A stretch of 64,000 nucleotides of DNA from Ambrosia x helenae (lineage: Eukaryota; Streptophyta; Magnoliopsida; Asterales; Asteraceae), in contig CM061226.1 in NCBI GenBank assembly GCA_030844895.1, forward strand, positions 42,726,238 through 42,790,237. The letters are read 5' to 3'. Under the pieces are notes generated by a model. That model made no database searches, was not told the DNA's origin, and saw only the letters and a program-made list of their open reading frames with translations. This document shows, piece after piece, positions 30,356-42,064 of this stretch. Position 1 is the stretch's first letter. Every line of letters begins with the position of its first letter. The position numbers were made by a program, and so were the translations under genes.

Positions 30356-31260
30356 TCAAAATAAAACAAGTTGTTTTCACGCGGCCCAAGAGGGTCCAAA
30401 ACATCAAATGGCTCACATATTATGTCATCAATTAGGAGGGTTTTTATTTATTTTGTTTTTAGTGGACAACATTCTAATTGGAAAGGGGCAGGACTTTTGT
30501 GAAGTGGAGAGGCACAGAGGGAGAAGAAGCAAGTCGCAGAAAAGATCAAAAGGGACAAGAAGATTGAAGAAAAAAGGATCCGACTTTTGAAGACTCAAGC
30601 TCTATGGCCACGAGTGGCTAATCCCTTTGTATTACACTGGGGATGTAAACTTTTGAGATCTAGGGTTAAACAAATTGGGTATTGTTCTTAAACTATTGTT
30701 TATGTTTTTGTGTGTTTGAATTAACTGTGTTGAATTGTGATTAATCCTATGTTAAACTCATTTTAATTAATTGATCTTGTGCCAATTTCTAATGAGATGA
30801 ACATGGTTCATTGCTTTAACACAAACATAGGATTGTATGTTCTTCGTAATGAAGTGTAGTTTAATCTATCTTTGATATTGATAAAACTTGACACCTAAGC
30901 CTATTGAACAATCACTCCGTTAACACCAATCACATTATTATTGTTTACCTATTTGTTGAAACCCTAGTGTTCAATTGTTAAAACCCTAGTGTGATCTCTT
31001 TAATTAAATTGTTTACAACATCACTACTTTTTATTCTTATAATTTCAATTCAAGTCTAGTATAATAAACCAACTTTTTCAATCAATTCTTAAATGAACCT
31101 AGTACAATCTTCATAATATTTCTAGCAATCTTCATAAGAAATACCATTTAATCAACTAAAATATTATCCACTAACCACACGCTCCTCTGGATTCGATACC
31201 CTACTTACCCTAGCTACCTAGGTTATTTAGGTTTTGCATGACCCTAACGACAGGTCATCA
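30047..31260 (+). repeat. 5' LTR of element L
   Basis: 1214 bp. The tip inverted repeat is TGATGCG-CGGTTGCA-CGCATCA. A TAA microsatellite lies at about 30317-30355. It ends AACGACAGGTCATCA. Its last 369 bases (from 30892) are the start of the first tandem unit. The two overlapping ORFs here have no protein similarity. Confidence 0.92.
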
Positions 31261-31262
31261 AA

Positions 31263-31280
31263 TGGCGCCATTGTCGGGGA
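31263..31280 (+). other. Primer binding site 1 of element L (canonical position)
   Basis: TGGCGCCATTGTCGGGGA, two bases after the 5' LTR. It has two differences from the 3' end of plant Asp-tRNA. The four internal copies lack both. Confidence 0.85.
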
Positions 31281-31450
31281 GCTAGTGCGCTTAGTGTTTA
31301 GTTTTTAGTTGATCATTGTGATTAACTGTTTAATTTGTCTTTGTTACTTCTTTTTGTTCGTTTTTACGCGTGGTGTGTGAAGTGTGCAGGTGACAGATAA
31401 TGCATGCATGCCACTTGTGTAAAATCTGAAGATTGGGAATTTAACAAGAC

Positions 31451-31891
31451 TTGATCGTTATCATCACAATGTATTGGGAAGACGATGATGATAATACTTG
31501 TCCTTGTTGTGGGAGCCCATATCATTTGTGGCGAGATTGTCCAGTGGCCCGTAGGAAAATGGAAGAATTTAAAGAACGAGAAGATCGTATTATTTTTGGG
31601 CTCGAAAAACCTAGAGGTTCACATTTATCTTCTTCACCATCATGCAAAACCAAAACAATTTATCGAAAAGGTAACAACCGGCGACCACCCCTTCCACCAA
31701 CTCTCATTAACCAAAACCGTGCCAATACTCCACCACATCCACAAAACCGAAACCGACAATATCCCAACCAACGACCCGTACAATACACATTATGCCAGCC
31801 ACACCTAAGCCTATTGAACAATCACTCCTTTAACACCAATCACATTATTATTGTTTACCTATTTGTTGAAACCCTAGTGTTCAATTGTTAA
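31451..31891 (+). pseudogene. Zinc-knuckle ORF, unit 1
   Basis: 146 codons. The natural start is probably MYWEDDDDN at 31469. It contains CPCCGSPYHLWRDC (C-X2-C-X4-H-X4-C knuckle), ARRKMEEFKEREDR, and a basic Asn/Pro-rich stretch. It then reads into the LTR-derived start of unit 2 and stops. It resembles the nucleocapsid part of a retroelement Gag without the capsid domain. Confidence 0.65.
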
Positions 31892-32172
31892 AACCCTAGT
31901 GTGATCTCTTTAATTAAATTGTTTACAACATCACTACTTTTTATTCTTATAATTTCAATTCAAGTCTAGTATAATAAACAAACTTTTTCAATCAATTCTT
32001 AAATGAACCTAGTACAATCTTCATAATATTTCTAGCAATCTTCATAAGAAATACCATTTAATCAACTAAAATATTATCCACTAACCACACGCTCCTCTGG
32101 ATTCGATACCCTACTTACCCTAGCTACCTAGGTTATTTAGGTTTTGCATGACCCTAACGACAGGTCATCAAA

Positions 32173-32190
32173 TGGCGCCGTTGCCGGGGA
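32173..32190 (+). other. Primer binding site 2 of element L
   Basis: TGGCGCCGTTGCCGGGGA, matching the 3' end of plant Asp-tRNA. Internal copy in the tandem array, preceded by the LTR end TCATCA. Confidence 0.85.
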
Positions 32191-32360
32191 GCTAGTGCGC
32201 TTAGTGTTTAGTTTTTAGTTGATTATTGTGATTAACTGTTTAATTTGTCTTTGTTACTTCTTTTTGTTCGTTTTTACGCGTGGTGTGTGAAGTGTGCAGG
32301 TGACAGATAATGCATGCATGCCACTTGTGTAAAATCTGAAGATTGGGAATTTAGCAAGAC

Positions 32361-32879
32361 TTGATCGTTATCATCACAATGTATTGGGAAGATGATGATG
32401 ATAATACTTGTCCTTGTTGTGGGAGCCCATATCATTTGTGGCGAGATTGTCCAGTGGCCCGTAGGAAAATGGAAGAATTTAAAGAACGAGAAGATCGTAT
32501 TATTTTTGGGCTCGAAAAAACTAGAGGTTCACATTTATCTTCTTCACCATCATGCAAAACCAAAACAATTTATCGAAAAGGTAACAACCGGCGACCACCC
32601 CTTCCACCAACTCTCATTAACCAAAACCGTGCCAATACTCCACACATCCACAAAACCGAAACCGACAATATCCCAACCAACGACCCGTACAATACACATT
32701 ATGCCATCCACAATCTAAGCCTATTGAACAATCACTCCGTTAACACCAATCACATTATTATTGTTTACCCATTTGTTGAAACCCTAGTGTTCAATTGTAA
32801 AAATCCTAGTGTGATCTCTTTAATTAAATTGTTTACAACATCACTACTTTTTATTCTTATAATTTCAATTCAAGTCTAG
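32361..32879 (+). pseudogene. Zinc-knuckle ORF, unit 2
   Basis: Same knuckle ORF as unit 1, with a frame difference near the Asn/Pro-rich end. It reads 172 codons, running into LTR-derived sequence. Confidence 0.6.
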
Positions 32880-33082
32880 TATAATAAACAAACTTTTTCA
32901 ATCAATTCTTAAATGAACCTAGTACAATCTTCATAATATTTCTAGCAATCTTCATAAGAAATACCATTTAATCAACTAAAATATTATCCACTAACCACAC
33001 GCTCCTCTGGATTCGATACCCTACTTACCCTAGCTACCTAGGTTATTTAGGTTTTGCATGACCCTAATGACAGGTCATCAAA

Positions 33083-33100
33083 TGGCGCCGTTGCCGGGGG
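33083..33100 (+). other. Primer binding site 3 of element L
   Basis: TGGCGCCGTTGCCGGGGG, Asp-tRNA type, third unit. Confidence 0.82.
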
Positions 33101-33271
33101 AGCGAGTGCGCTTAATGTTTAGTTTTTAGTTGATTATTGTGATTAACTGTTTAATTTGTCTTTGTTACTTCTTTTTGTTCGTTTTTACGCGTGGTGTGTG
33201 AAGTGTGCAGGTGACAGATAATGCATGCATGCCACTTGTGTAAAATCTGAAGATTGGGAATTTAGCAAGAC

Positions 33272-33529
33272 TTGATCGTTATCATCACAATGTATTGGGA
33301 AGATGATGATGATAATACTTGTCCTTGTTGTGGGAGCCCATATCATTTGTGGCGAGATTGTCCAGTGGCGCGTAGGAAAATGGAAGAATTTAAAGAACGA
33401 GAGATCGTATTATTTTTGGGCTCGAAAAACCTAGAGGTTCACATTTATCTTCTTCACCATCATGCAAAACCAAAACAATTTATCGAAAAGGTAACAACCG
33501 GCGACCACCCTTCCACCAACTCTCATTAA
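33272..33529 (+). pseudogene. Zinc-knuckle ORF, unit 3
   Basis: Knuckle present, then a frameshift after EEFKERE (a short deletion in the GAAGATC run) leads to an early stop at 85 codons. Confidence 0.6.
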
Positions 33530-33990
33530 CCAAAACCGTGCCAATACTCCACCACATCCACAAAACCGAAACCGACAATATCCCAACCAACGACCCGTAC
33601 AATACACATTATGCCATCCACACCTAAGCCTATTGAACAATCACTCCGTTAACACCAATCACATTATTATTGTTTACCTATTTGTTGAAACCCTAGTGTT
33701 CAATTGTTAAAACCCTAGTGTGATCTCTTTAATTAAATTGTTTACAACATCACTACTTTTTATTCTTATAATTTCAATTTTAGTCTAGTATAATAAACAA
33801 ACTTTTTCAATCAATTCTTAAATGAACCTAGTACAATCTTCATAATATTTCTAGCAATCTTCATAAGAAATACCATTTAATCAACTAAAAATTATCCACT
33901 AACCACACGCTCCTCTGGATTCGATACCCTACTTACCCTAGCTACCTAGGTTATTTAGGTTTTGAATGACCCTAACGACAGGTCATCAAA

Positions 33991-34008
33991 TGGCGCCGTT
34001 GCCGGGGA
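33991..34008 (+). other. Primer binding site 4 of element L
   Basis: TGGCGCCGTTGCCGGGGA, Asp-tRNA type, fourth unit. Confidence 0.82.
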
Positions 34009-34178
34009 GCTAGTGCGCTTAGTGTTTAGTTTTTAGTTGATTATTGTGATTAACTGTTTAATTTGTCTTTGTTACTTCATTTTGTTCGTTTTTACGCGTG
34101 GTGTGTGAAGTGTGCAGGTGACAGATAATGCATGCATGCCACTTGTGTAAAATTTGAAGATTGGGAATTTAGCAAGAC

Positions 34179-34619
34179 TTGATCGTTATCATCACAATGT
34201 ATTGGGAAGATGATGATGATAATACTTGTCCTTGTTGTGGAGCCCAAATCATTTGTGGCGAGATTGTCCAGTGGCCCGTAGGAAAATGGAAGAATTTAAA
34301 GAACGAGAAGATCGTATTATTTTTGGGCTCGAAAAACTTAGAGGTTCACATTTATCTTCTTCACCATCATGCAAAACCAAAACAATTTATCGAAAAGGTA
34401 ACAACCGGCGACCACCCCTTCCACCAACTCTCATTAACCAAAACCGTGCCAATACTCCACCACATCCACAAAACCGAAACCGACAATATCCCAACCAACG
34501 ACCCGTACAATACACATTATGCCATCCACACTCTAAGCCTATTGAACAATCACTCCGTTAACACCAATCACATTATTATTGTTTACCCATTTGTTGAAAC
34601 CCTAGTGTTCAATTGTTAA
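34179..34619 (+). pseudogene. Zinc-knuckle ORF, unit 4
   Basis: A one-base loss in the GGGAGCCC run breaks the knuckle after CPCCGAQ. The rest of the ORF (RKMEEFKEREDR and on) is readable in the other frame from 34226. Confidence 0.6.
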
Positions 34620-34899
34620 AATCCTAGTGTGATCTCTTTAATTAAATTGTTTACAACATCACTACTTTTATTCTTATAATTTCAATTCAAGTCTAGTATA
34701 ATAAACAAACTTTTTCAATCAATTCTTAAATGAACCTAGTACAATCTTCATAATATTTCTAGCAATCTTCATAAGAAATACCATTTAATCAACTAAAATA
34801 TTATCCACTAACCACACGCTCCTCTGGATTCGATACCCTACTTACCCTAGCTACCTAGGTTATTTAGGTTTTGCATGACCCTAACGACAGGTCATCAAA

Positions 34900-34917
34900 T
34901 GGCGCCGTTGCCGGGGA
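34900..34917 (+). other. Primer binding site 5 of element L
   Basis: TGGCGCCGTTGCCGGGGA, Asp-tRNA type, last unit, followed by the leader of the only unit joined to the downstream ORF. Confidence 0.82.
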
Positions 34918-35087
34918 GCTAGTGCGCTTAGTGTTTAGTTTTTAGTTGATTATTGTGATTAACTGTTTAATTTGTCTTTGTTACTTCTTTTTGTTCGTTT
35001 TTACGCGTGGTGTGTGAAGTGTGCAGGTGACAGATAATGCATGCATGCCACTTGTGTAAAATCTGAAGATTGGGAATTTAGCAAGAC

Positions 35088-35802
35088 TTGATCGTTATCA
35101 TCACAATGTATTGGGAAGATGATGATGATAATACTTGTCCTTGTTGTGGGAGCCCATATCATTTGTGGCGAGATTGTCCAGTGGCCCGTAGGAAAATGGA
35201 AGAATTTAAAGAACGAGAAGATCGTATTATTTTTGGGCTCGAAAAAACCTAGAGGTTCACATTTATCTTCTTCACCATCATGCAAAACCAAAACAATTTA
35301 TCGAAAAGGTAACAACCGGCGACCACCCCTTCCACCAACTCTCATTAACCAAAACCGTGCCAATACTCCACCACATCCACAAAACCAAAACCGACAATAT
35401 CCCAACCAACGACCCGTACAATACACATTATGCCATCCACACTCTAAACCACCTCCACCACCGGAAGATCATTCTTGTTTTTGTTGCGTGAAAATTCACA
35501 TAAGTGAAGATTGCCCAGTATTTTGGAGTAATCCAAAGTATTGGAAAGAAAAATTCAGGGCTGGTTATAGGGCAAAGCCACGTCAAGAAAATTACCAACC
35601 AAAAGCCAACCACAAATATAACTCAAATTGGGGCTATGAAGGTTATGAATCCGAAGAGGAGCCAGTTTCATGTTACCAAGAAGAATACAATATGAACCAC
35701 AATGAATATCCTCAACCGACATATGAAGAACCTCAAAACTCACGAGATTCCAAGTTCGATGCTATCATAGATGTGATAAAAAGAGGCAAAGCAGGAAAAT
35801 GA
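35088..35802 (+). pseudogene. Zinc-knuckle ORF, unit 5 with its unique continuation
   Basis: The ORF start is MYWEDDDD at 35106 with CPCCGSPYHLWRDC. An extra A in an A run at about 35245 shifts the frame. The downstream part (PRGSHLSS... to 35802) reads through CFCCVKIHISEDC (a C-X2-C-X3-H-X4-C knuckle variant), NPKYWKEKFRAGY, EEEPVSCYQEEY and ends IIDVIKRGKAGK. A two-knuckle nucleocapsid-like protein is suggested. No capsid or pol domain. Confidence 0.6.
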
Positions 35803-35803
35803 A

Positions 35804-36238
35804 GTGAGAGGCAAAGCTCATGAAGCTTTGGTTATGCAGGTTCACCAACTAGCTGTGGAAATCTCCCAACTTAAACGTGTGCGTGATGAGCTGGCTAGTG
35901 GTGTAGTGGTTTATGCTTATATAGATGAAGATACTGCAAGTCTTTCTGAATGGTTAACTCCAACTGAAGAATTAGTATCTCATGAAGATCTGGTGGCTGA
36001 GGTGAAAGTTCCTCACGAATCTCATCCCGTGTTGATTATAGCACCCAACAAAGTGGAGGATGAAGGTTTAAAGATGAAGAAGAGGAAGGTGAGCTGGGAG
36101 GACATTGGGCAATTTATTGTAAAATGGCCCCGCAACAAGAATCACCAGATTCTCATGCCAATAACTGGGAAGCAATTGTGGATTTGGCATGTGAACTACC
36201 AAGTGTATGTTGGAAACTCGGTAGGAAAATGTGGATAA
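35804..36238 (+). CDS. Hypothetical ORF of element L
   Basis: 144 codons starting directly after the knuckle ORF in another frame: VMQVHQLAVEISQLKRVRDE (short coiled coil), then DEDTASLSEWLTPTEELVSH, and a basic tail. It may be the C-terminus of the same protein after a frameshift. Not recognised. Confidence 0.35.
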   Translation: MRGKAHEALVMQVHQLAVEISQLKRVRDELASGVVVYAYIDEDTASLSEWLTPTEELVSHEDLVAEVKVPHESHPVLIIAPNKVEDEGLKMKKRKVSWEDIGQFIVKWPRNKNHQILMPITGKQLWIWHVNYQVYVGNSVGKCG

Positions 36239-36360
36239 AACCTTCATGCTTGGACTCGATGGATAAGTTGAAAGAGAATGAACAGATTGGGGCATGGAAG
36301 GTAAACTACCGAGCATACATTGGAAACTCGGTAGGCAAATGTTCTTTGAGACCACCATGA

Positions 36361-37108
36361 ATGAACATCAGGTACGATTCTTGTACATTTTGTATATTTA
36401 GTTATTTTGTTTTATTTTACTTTTATTTTTAGTTAGTATTTTGAGTCTCTTTTGATTTTTGGGAATGCTTGGAGTTTAACTTACAATCAGATAACTTGCC
36501 TGTACCCAATCTCCATTCAGGCAGGGTAAATCTGTACGCCATCGGTGTATCAGGCATCCTAGAATTTTACGCTTTTATTTTTCTTTTGAGTCTTAGTTCA
36601 GGTTTGTCTATCGGCCGCGAATGAAATGCTATACGGTTCGATTGGGAGGAATTCCAGAGACTCATACGCGCACTGCCTATATCCAGGGGAGTTTGTTCCT
36701 TTTACTGTTGTATTTTATTTTTATTTCTGCTTTATTTTATTCCTAGCTCACATTGAGGACAATGTGTCGTTCAAGTGTGGGGGTGGGGAAACTTCGTTTT
36801 TATTTATTTTTGTGTCTTAAAAAAGAATTTAAAAAAATTTAAAAATGTCTTGAAAACTGTTCCTAAAAAAAATCTAATCAGGCATAAAGCAGCTCTTTCG
36901 GTACCTACTAGTTGTTTATTGAATGTTTTGGCAGTAGATCCTTAGTCATGGTCTAATTTGTGGAAAAGTAATATGAACCATTTTCAGCAGGTGTTTTTAA
37001 GAATTGTCTGACTTTATTCAACAAGCTATTGGTAATAAATGCATGCACACATCGGTAACCCATTTCCTCACTTTTGTGAGATCTTGAGCCTACTAGATGA
37101 TAGATTGA

Positions 37109-37157
<49 letters not shown>

Positions 37158-38076
37158 TTTTCATTTGTTGAGAGTAGGCCAGATGTTTCTCTGTTGCAGA
37201 ACTTGTGTGATTTGATACATGCTAAGGTTGTAGACTATATATGCACATAGATGATAAAGGTGATTTAGGATTCCCTTTTTGTTTGACACCTTTTATTTGT
37301 TTTGTGTTAACCGGTTTACCCAAGAATATTACCATTAGTAGCCAACTTTGAGCCTTATACCCTTTCGTTTGCTAAACCACATAATCACCCAAATAAACCA
37401 GTACCTTTACTAAGTGTTGATGACATCCAAAGTGTTAAGTGACTGTATTTATGTTAGAAAAAAATATATGTGTGAAAAAAAAGAAAAAAAACAAAACAAA
37501 AAAAGAAAAAAAGAAAAAAAAAGAATACAAAAATAGAAGTATGTGTTATGGGTAAAATATGCCCAAAGTTATGTTTATTTATGTGTATTGTGAATAAGGA
37601 TTGTCAATCATGTTGGTGTCACCATTTTATTTTAGCCACTTCTAGCCAAATCTATCCGACCTTTACCCTAAGCCCAAAACCCGTAAGTCCTTTAGATATG
37701 TACATTGTCTACAGTTGAGGCGTGATTGTCATACAAGCCTATGATAACAGAGTTGCATACTTGGTTTTTTGAGTGATTAATATTAGCGCATTACATGCTA
37801 GTCCAGATATTAAACTGAGTGGAGTGAAAAATTGTGAGGGGTGTGTTGCATGAAAATAAAAATCGGAAGCATGTTAGATTTAGTTGGGTTAATTCTGTTT
37901 TTAAATGGATATCAATTTGACTTGCTGAATTAACACATCTAATGCTGATCTGTAATGGGGTATGACTTTGGACCTTAGCTAAGGTATGATAGGGCGACTG
38001 GGGTGCTAGTCTTTGATCATGTCTTGAGTAGAGTGTATATAATTTTTTCGAGAAGAAAAAAGATAAGTGTGGGGTG
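36361..38076 (+). other. 3' non-coding region of element L
   Basis: About 1.7 kb without a supported gene. It has a CAAGTGTGGGGGTGGGG purine-rich tract at about 36770, a TA microsatellite at 37110-37155, an A-rich stretch at about 37465-37525 and, just before the LTR, AAAAAAGATAAGTGTGGGGTG (38056-38076). The last of these is the probable polypurine tract. Confidence 0.65.
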
Positions 38077-39268
38077 TGATGCGCGGTTGCACGCATCATG
38101 TTTATTTGCCAGTTTTGTATATTTTTAAGTCGTTTAGATAGATTTTTTTATTAGTTTTAGGTCTGTACTCTATTATTTTAGTATTGTATATATTTTATCA
38201 CTTTTGGTTGTTTTTACTATTAATTTATTTATTTTATATTTTTGGTAGGTGATCGTATGGAGCGGGGCTAAAACAGTACAAATTATATTCGAGACCCAAA
38301 CACCCGAGTCGAAACCACGGGGTCATAATACCATTTATAATAATAGTATAATAATAATAATAATTCAAAATAAAACAAGTTGTTTTCACGCGGCCCAAGA
38401 GGGTCCATAACATCAAATGGCTCGCATATTATGTCATCAATTAGGAGGGTTTTTATTTATTTTGCTTTTTAGTGGACGGCGTTCTAATTGGAAAGGGGCA
38501 AGACTTTTGTGAAGTGGAGAGGCACAGAGGGAGAAGAAGCAAGTCGCAGAAAAGATCAAAAGGATAAGAAGATTGAAGAAAAAAGGATCCGACTTTTGAA
38601 GACTCAAGCTCTATGGCCATGAGTGGCTAATCCCTTTGTATTACACTGGGGATGTAAACTTTTGAGATCTAGGGTTAAACAAATTGGGTATTGTTCTTAA
38701 ACTATTGTTTATGTTTTTGTGTGTTTGAATTAACTGTGTTGAATTGTGATTAATCTTATGTTAAACTCATTTTAGTTAATTGATCTTGTGCCAATTTCTA
38801 ATGAGATGAACATGGTTCATTGCTTTAACACAAACATAGGATTGTATGTTCTAGGTAATGAAGTGTAGTTTAATCTATCTTTGATATTGATAAAACTTGA
38901 CACCTAAGCTATTGAACAATCACTTCGTTAACACCAATCACATTATTATTGTTTACCTATTTGTTGAAACCCTAGTGTTCAATTGTTAAAACCCTAGTGT
39001 GATCTCTTTAATTAAATTGTTTACAACATCACTACTTTTTATTCTTATAATTTCAATTCAAGTCTAGTATAATAAACAAACTTTTTCAATCAATTCTTAA
39101 ATGAACCTAGTACAATCTTCATAATATTTCTAGCAATCTTCATAAGAAATACCATTTAATCAACTAAAATATTATCCACTAACCACACGCTCCTCTGAAT
39201 TCGATACCCTACTTACCCTAGCTACCTTGGTTATTTAGGTTTTGCATGACCCTAACGACAGGTCATCA
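38077..39268 (+). repeat. 3' LTR of element L
   Basis: 1192 bp, same tip palindrome and TCATCA end as the left LTR. It has a shorter TAA tract (38348-38363). It carries one copy of the CACCTAAGC segment that starts the tandem unit. Confidence 0.92.
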
Positions 39269-39514
39269 CTTTCTTTTCTTGCAACTCACACACTTGTCAT
39301 TTAAATGAAAATGTTTAACATTCACGCCTGTGACAAGTTCATTCTTCACCAAATGATTCATCCTTCTAAGGTGAATGTGTCCCATCCTCCGATGCCACAT
39401 GATTGATTCTTTTTCAGTAGCCTTGGAGAGGAAACACGTGACGTGGCCTTGTGTAGTCATAGCTTTTGACATGTCGAGAATGTACAGATTGTTCACTCTC
39501 GGTGCTTTTAGCAT
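39269..39514 (-). pseudogene. Copia C GAG-pre-integrase segment
   Basis: ESIMWHRRMGHIHLRRMNHL followed by HFHLNDKCVSCKK, the H-H-C-C zinc finger before the copia integrase core. The insertion of element L falls between the two Cys and the KQHKQSHK that follows. Confidence 0.82.
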
Positions 39515-39538
39515 AACCCTCTCTTTTGGTAGAACAAA

Positions 39539-39823
39539 TCATGGCTTGAGTATATAGCAAGATTTGTCATCAAAGAATACTGAAAACTGCTTATCACATA
39601 TCTGACTAACACTGAGCAGATTATAATCGATTTGCTTCACATATGAAATCTTCTCAAAACTCACTATCCCATTACTTACACTACCCTCCATAGTAATGTA
39701 TCCACCTTTATTCCCGGCAAACGCTATATATCCTCCATTGATATTTCTGATGTCAAACAGTAGCGATAAATCCCCTGTCATGTGACCTGAAGCTCCACTG
39801 TCAATAATCCAAAGACTGCTCAC
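39539..39823 (-). pseudogene. Copia C aspartic protease
   Basis: WIIDSGASGHMTGD carries the catalytic DSGA of copia proteases; AGNKGGYITMEG and DYNLLSVSQICDKQ follow. The protease would process Gag-Pol. It is separated from the pre-integrase segment by a frame break at ILKP. Confidence 0.85.
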
Positions 39824-39862
39824 AGGGCCAGCTTAAGCTCCCTGCACATATCAAGTAAAAGA

Positions 39863-42064
39863 TTAGATTTTTCGGGGGACCCAAGCCTGCTTGGTCTTGG
39901 GTCTTTGAACTTTGAGTTTCAAAGATTCTTTCTCACAGACAAATTGATTTGAATTGATCTTTTTCTGATCAATTAAATCTTTTTCAATTTTAGTTTTCAC
40001 ATTCTCATTCACTTGTGAAGATGAAGCACCTTGAGAACCCTTTGGTGACCAATACTGTTCCGAACGTTTCAAGATCCGGATTCGAGATTTTGGGGTCTCA
40101 ACCGATTTCTTTACTTCGTCCTTAAAGGAAACATTCTTGGTTACCTTCTCTGATTTAACAGAGATAGGTCCAACTGTTGGTTTGACTGCGGGTTTTACAG
40201 GAACTTTTTTCTTGTCAACAATTGTGTTCACCACAGGTTTCTTAAGTGGTTTTTCAATGGCTATCCGGTTACGACGGTCATATGTCATCGAACGATTATC
40301 CCTTCTTTGATAAAAATGATTTTGATTGTAAAAATGTGCTTGTTGAGGGACAACACGTTGTTGTGGATAACATTGATTATCGACTGGACGTTGATGAGTT
40401 TGCTTCACTTCCACCTCGTGCCTTTTCTGCCTAACATACGGGCAGTGAGCAAGTAAATGCCCTCTCTCCCCACATGTATAACACGCACGGTATTCCTCAA
40501 AGTTTTTCTTGGCGTTTGACTTAGCATATGTGGTGATAGGATATTGATCCTCCACACACTTCCTTCTAAGACTCTCAGGAGCTGGGTCCTTGGAATAAGT
40601 CGGCTCAAGAAAACTGTTAGCCTTCTCTTTTGGCTTGATAAATTCTGTGACATGAACCTTTGGTTCTTTCGGAATATCCAAATAAATTCTTTCTAAAACC
40701 TCTGGAGGTACATCATTTGTTCGCTCATGCTTTGGGAACCAAATGGTACTCTCCTGCCAAATTTTCTCAATCTTGGAGTAATTGGCAAATTTGATTGGAT
40801 ATTCCTCGTCAGAAATTATCTTATCGGATCCAATCATCCGATAGAAAATTTTGACGGGTTTGTCACATTGATCATTCTTCTCAACAGGTTTAACTGATTG
40901 ATTCGCTCGATGAGCGTTAGCCATGGGATGCACAATCTGAGATGGTGACACATGTTCATTTGTAATTATGTGATTTTCAGCAGGAATATCACACACCTTC
41001 TCAGATTTGTCATCCTCAGAGTCGGAATCATCAGTTACAGCAGTCACACCTTCATTATTTAGTCCCAAAATTGGTCAAACATCAGAATTTGGGTCTCCCA
41101 CACTAGAGGTGTTAGACTCATAATCCGATGTCAAGTCAGATTTAACTGAGCTCTCCGGTGTTATCGAATGCAAAGTATGATTTTCGAATAACATTGGAGA
41201 TGGGACGGCCTTGTAGTTTTCACTACTAGACTGTGAAGGCTCCTCAATGATATGATCAACAACATATGCATTGTGCTTATAACTTTCAAGTTTCTTGTTG
41301 ACCTTTTCTGCAAAGAACTTGATGGTAGCCATTTCAAGTTTTGTATTTTCCAAATCATTGATATAGTTGTTAATGGCTAATTGTTTCAAAGATAAAGTCT
41401 TTTTAAGTTCTGAAATGTCTTTCTTGTAACCATCAAGCACTCTATTAAATTCTCGTGCTTCTTTCTGATACGTTTGACAGTTGATCTTAGCACTCTCAAG
41501 CTGAACCCTGAGTTGCTTATTATCCTCTGTCAATCTATCGCATGCACCACAATACCTCTCACTATTCATATCAAGATTAGATTCAGAACTTACCTGCTTT
41601 GGAGGATTTGTCATCGCCATCAGTGCAAAGTGTGCTTCCTTTCCAGCAACAAATTTAGAATAATCGATCATGGTAAAAGCCTCATCCACCATGCACGATT
41701 TGCGTGTCATCCAAAAATCAGCTTCAGCAAGCAGTTGATCGATATCATCATCTAGTGAGTTAACACTAGCTTCAGAATCAGAATCGCTCTCCATATCAGA
41801 ATAAGCTGAATCATACTGTTTTGGCACATCAGTAACAGAGTCAAGAATCAAACCCGACTTCTTCTCAACACAAACGTCACTTTCTTCACTCAACTCCTCG
41901 ATTTTCACCTCAGACATCTTCTCAGTCACCAATTCTTCTTCAATAAATACCGGCTCATCCAAATCCATTTTCTGGGCAACACACGCCACATTACCAATGG
42001 TAATCTCCTCAACACCCAACTGCATACCCGTCCAATCAAATCCCTCATCTTTCTGTATCACCAA
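39863..42064 (-). pseudogene. Copia C Gag, C-terminal region
   Basis: One frame broken by a TGA at 41075-41077. It starts with VIQKDEGFDWTGMQLGVEEI, an acidic stretch and NSLDDDIDQLLAEADF. A coiled coil follows (CDRLTEDNKQLRVQLESAK, then EFNRVLDGYKKDISELKKTL). After the stop: DKIISDEEYPIKFANYSKIE, a CCHC knuckle CYTCGERGHLLAHC, a basic region and PKTKQAWVP, the usual Sirevirus/copia linker before the protease. Extended coiled-coil Gag C-termini are a feature of Sireviruses. Confidence 0.75.

Larger units (their letters stand above)
30892..35438 (+). repeat. Five tandem ~909-bp units (LTR end + PBS + leader + gag start)
   Basis: Units at about 30892-31800, 31801-32709, 32710-33619, 33620-34527 and 34528-35438. 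Each holds 369 bp identical to the LTR 3' end, a primer site, about 190 bp of leader, an ATG and about 330 bp of zinc-knuckle ORF, and then returns to the LTR sequence at CTAAGCC. The ATGs (MYWEDDDD) are at 31469, 32379, 33290, 34197 and 35106. In the last unit the ORF continues into unique sequence at CTCTAAACC, so the repeat joint shares a CTAARCC microhomology. Units differ by only a few changes. Confidence 0.93.
30047..39268 (+). mobile_element. Element L: gypsy-type LTR element with five tandem PBS units
   Basis: 9222 bp. LTRs 30047-31260 and 38077-39268 are TG...CA with a TGATGCG/CGCATCA palindrome at the tip. The CTTTC target duplication is perfect (30042-30046 and 39269-39273). Plus orientation is shown by the primer site after the left LTR. 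The primer site matches Asp-tRNA, as in Athila-type gypsy elements. No protease, RT or integrase is seen; the only protein traces are small CCHC zinc-knuckle ORFs, so it is non-autonomous. A ~909-bp unit made of LTR end, primer site, leader and ORF start is repeated five times. The LTRs differ by roughly 20 substitutions in 1.2 kb, so it is older than the chromovirus. Confidence 0.9.

Noticed and set aside
35001..35291. 96-codon minus-strand ORF in element L
   Set aside because: Antisense shadow of the repeated zinc-knuckle unit.
30892..35438. Ordinary satellite array or CRISPR-like array
   Set aside because: The unit is 909 bp, contains LTR end, primer site and ORF start, and lies within a bounded element with target duplication. 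It is not a satellite, and CRISPR does not apply to a plant genome.
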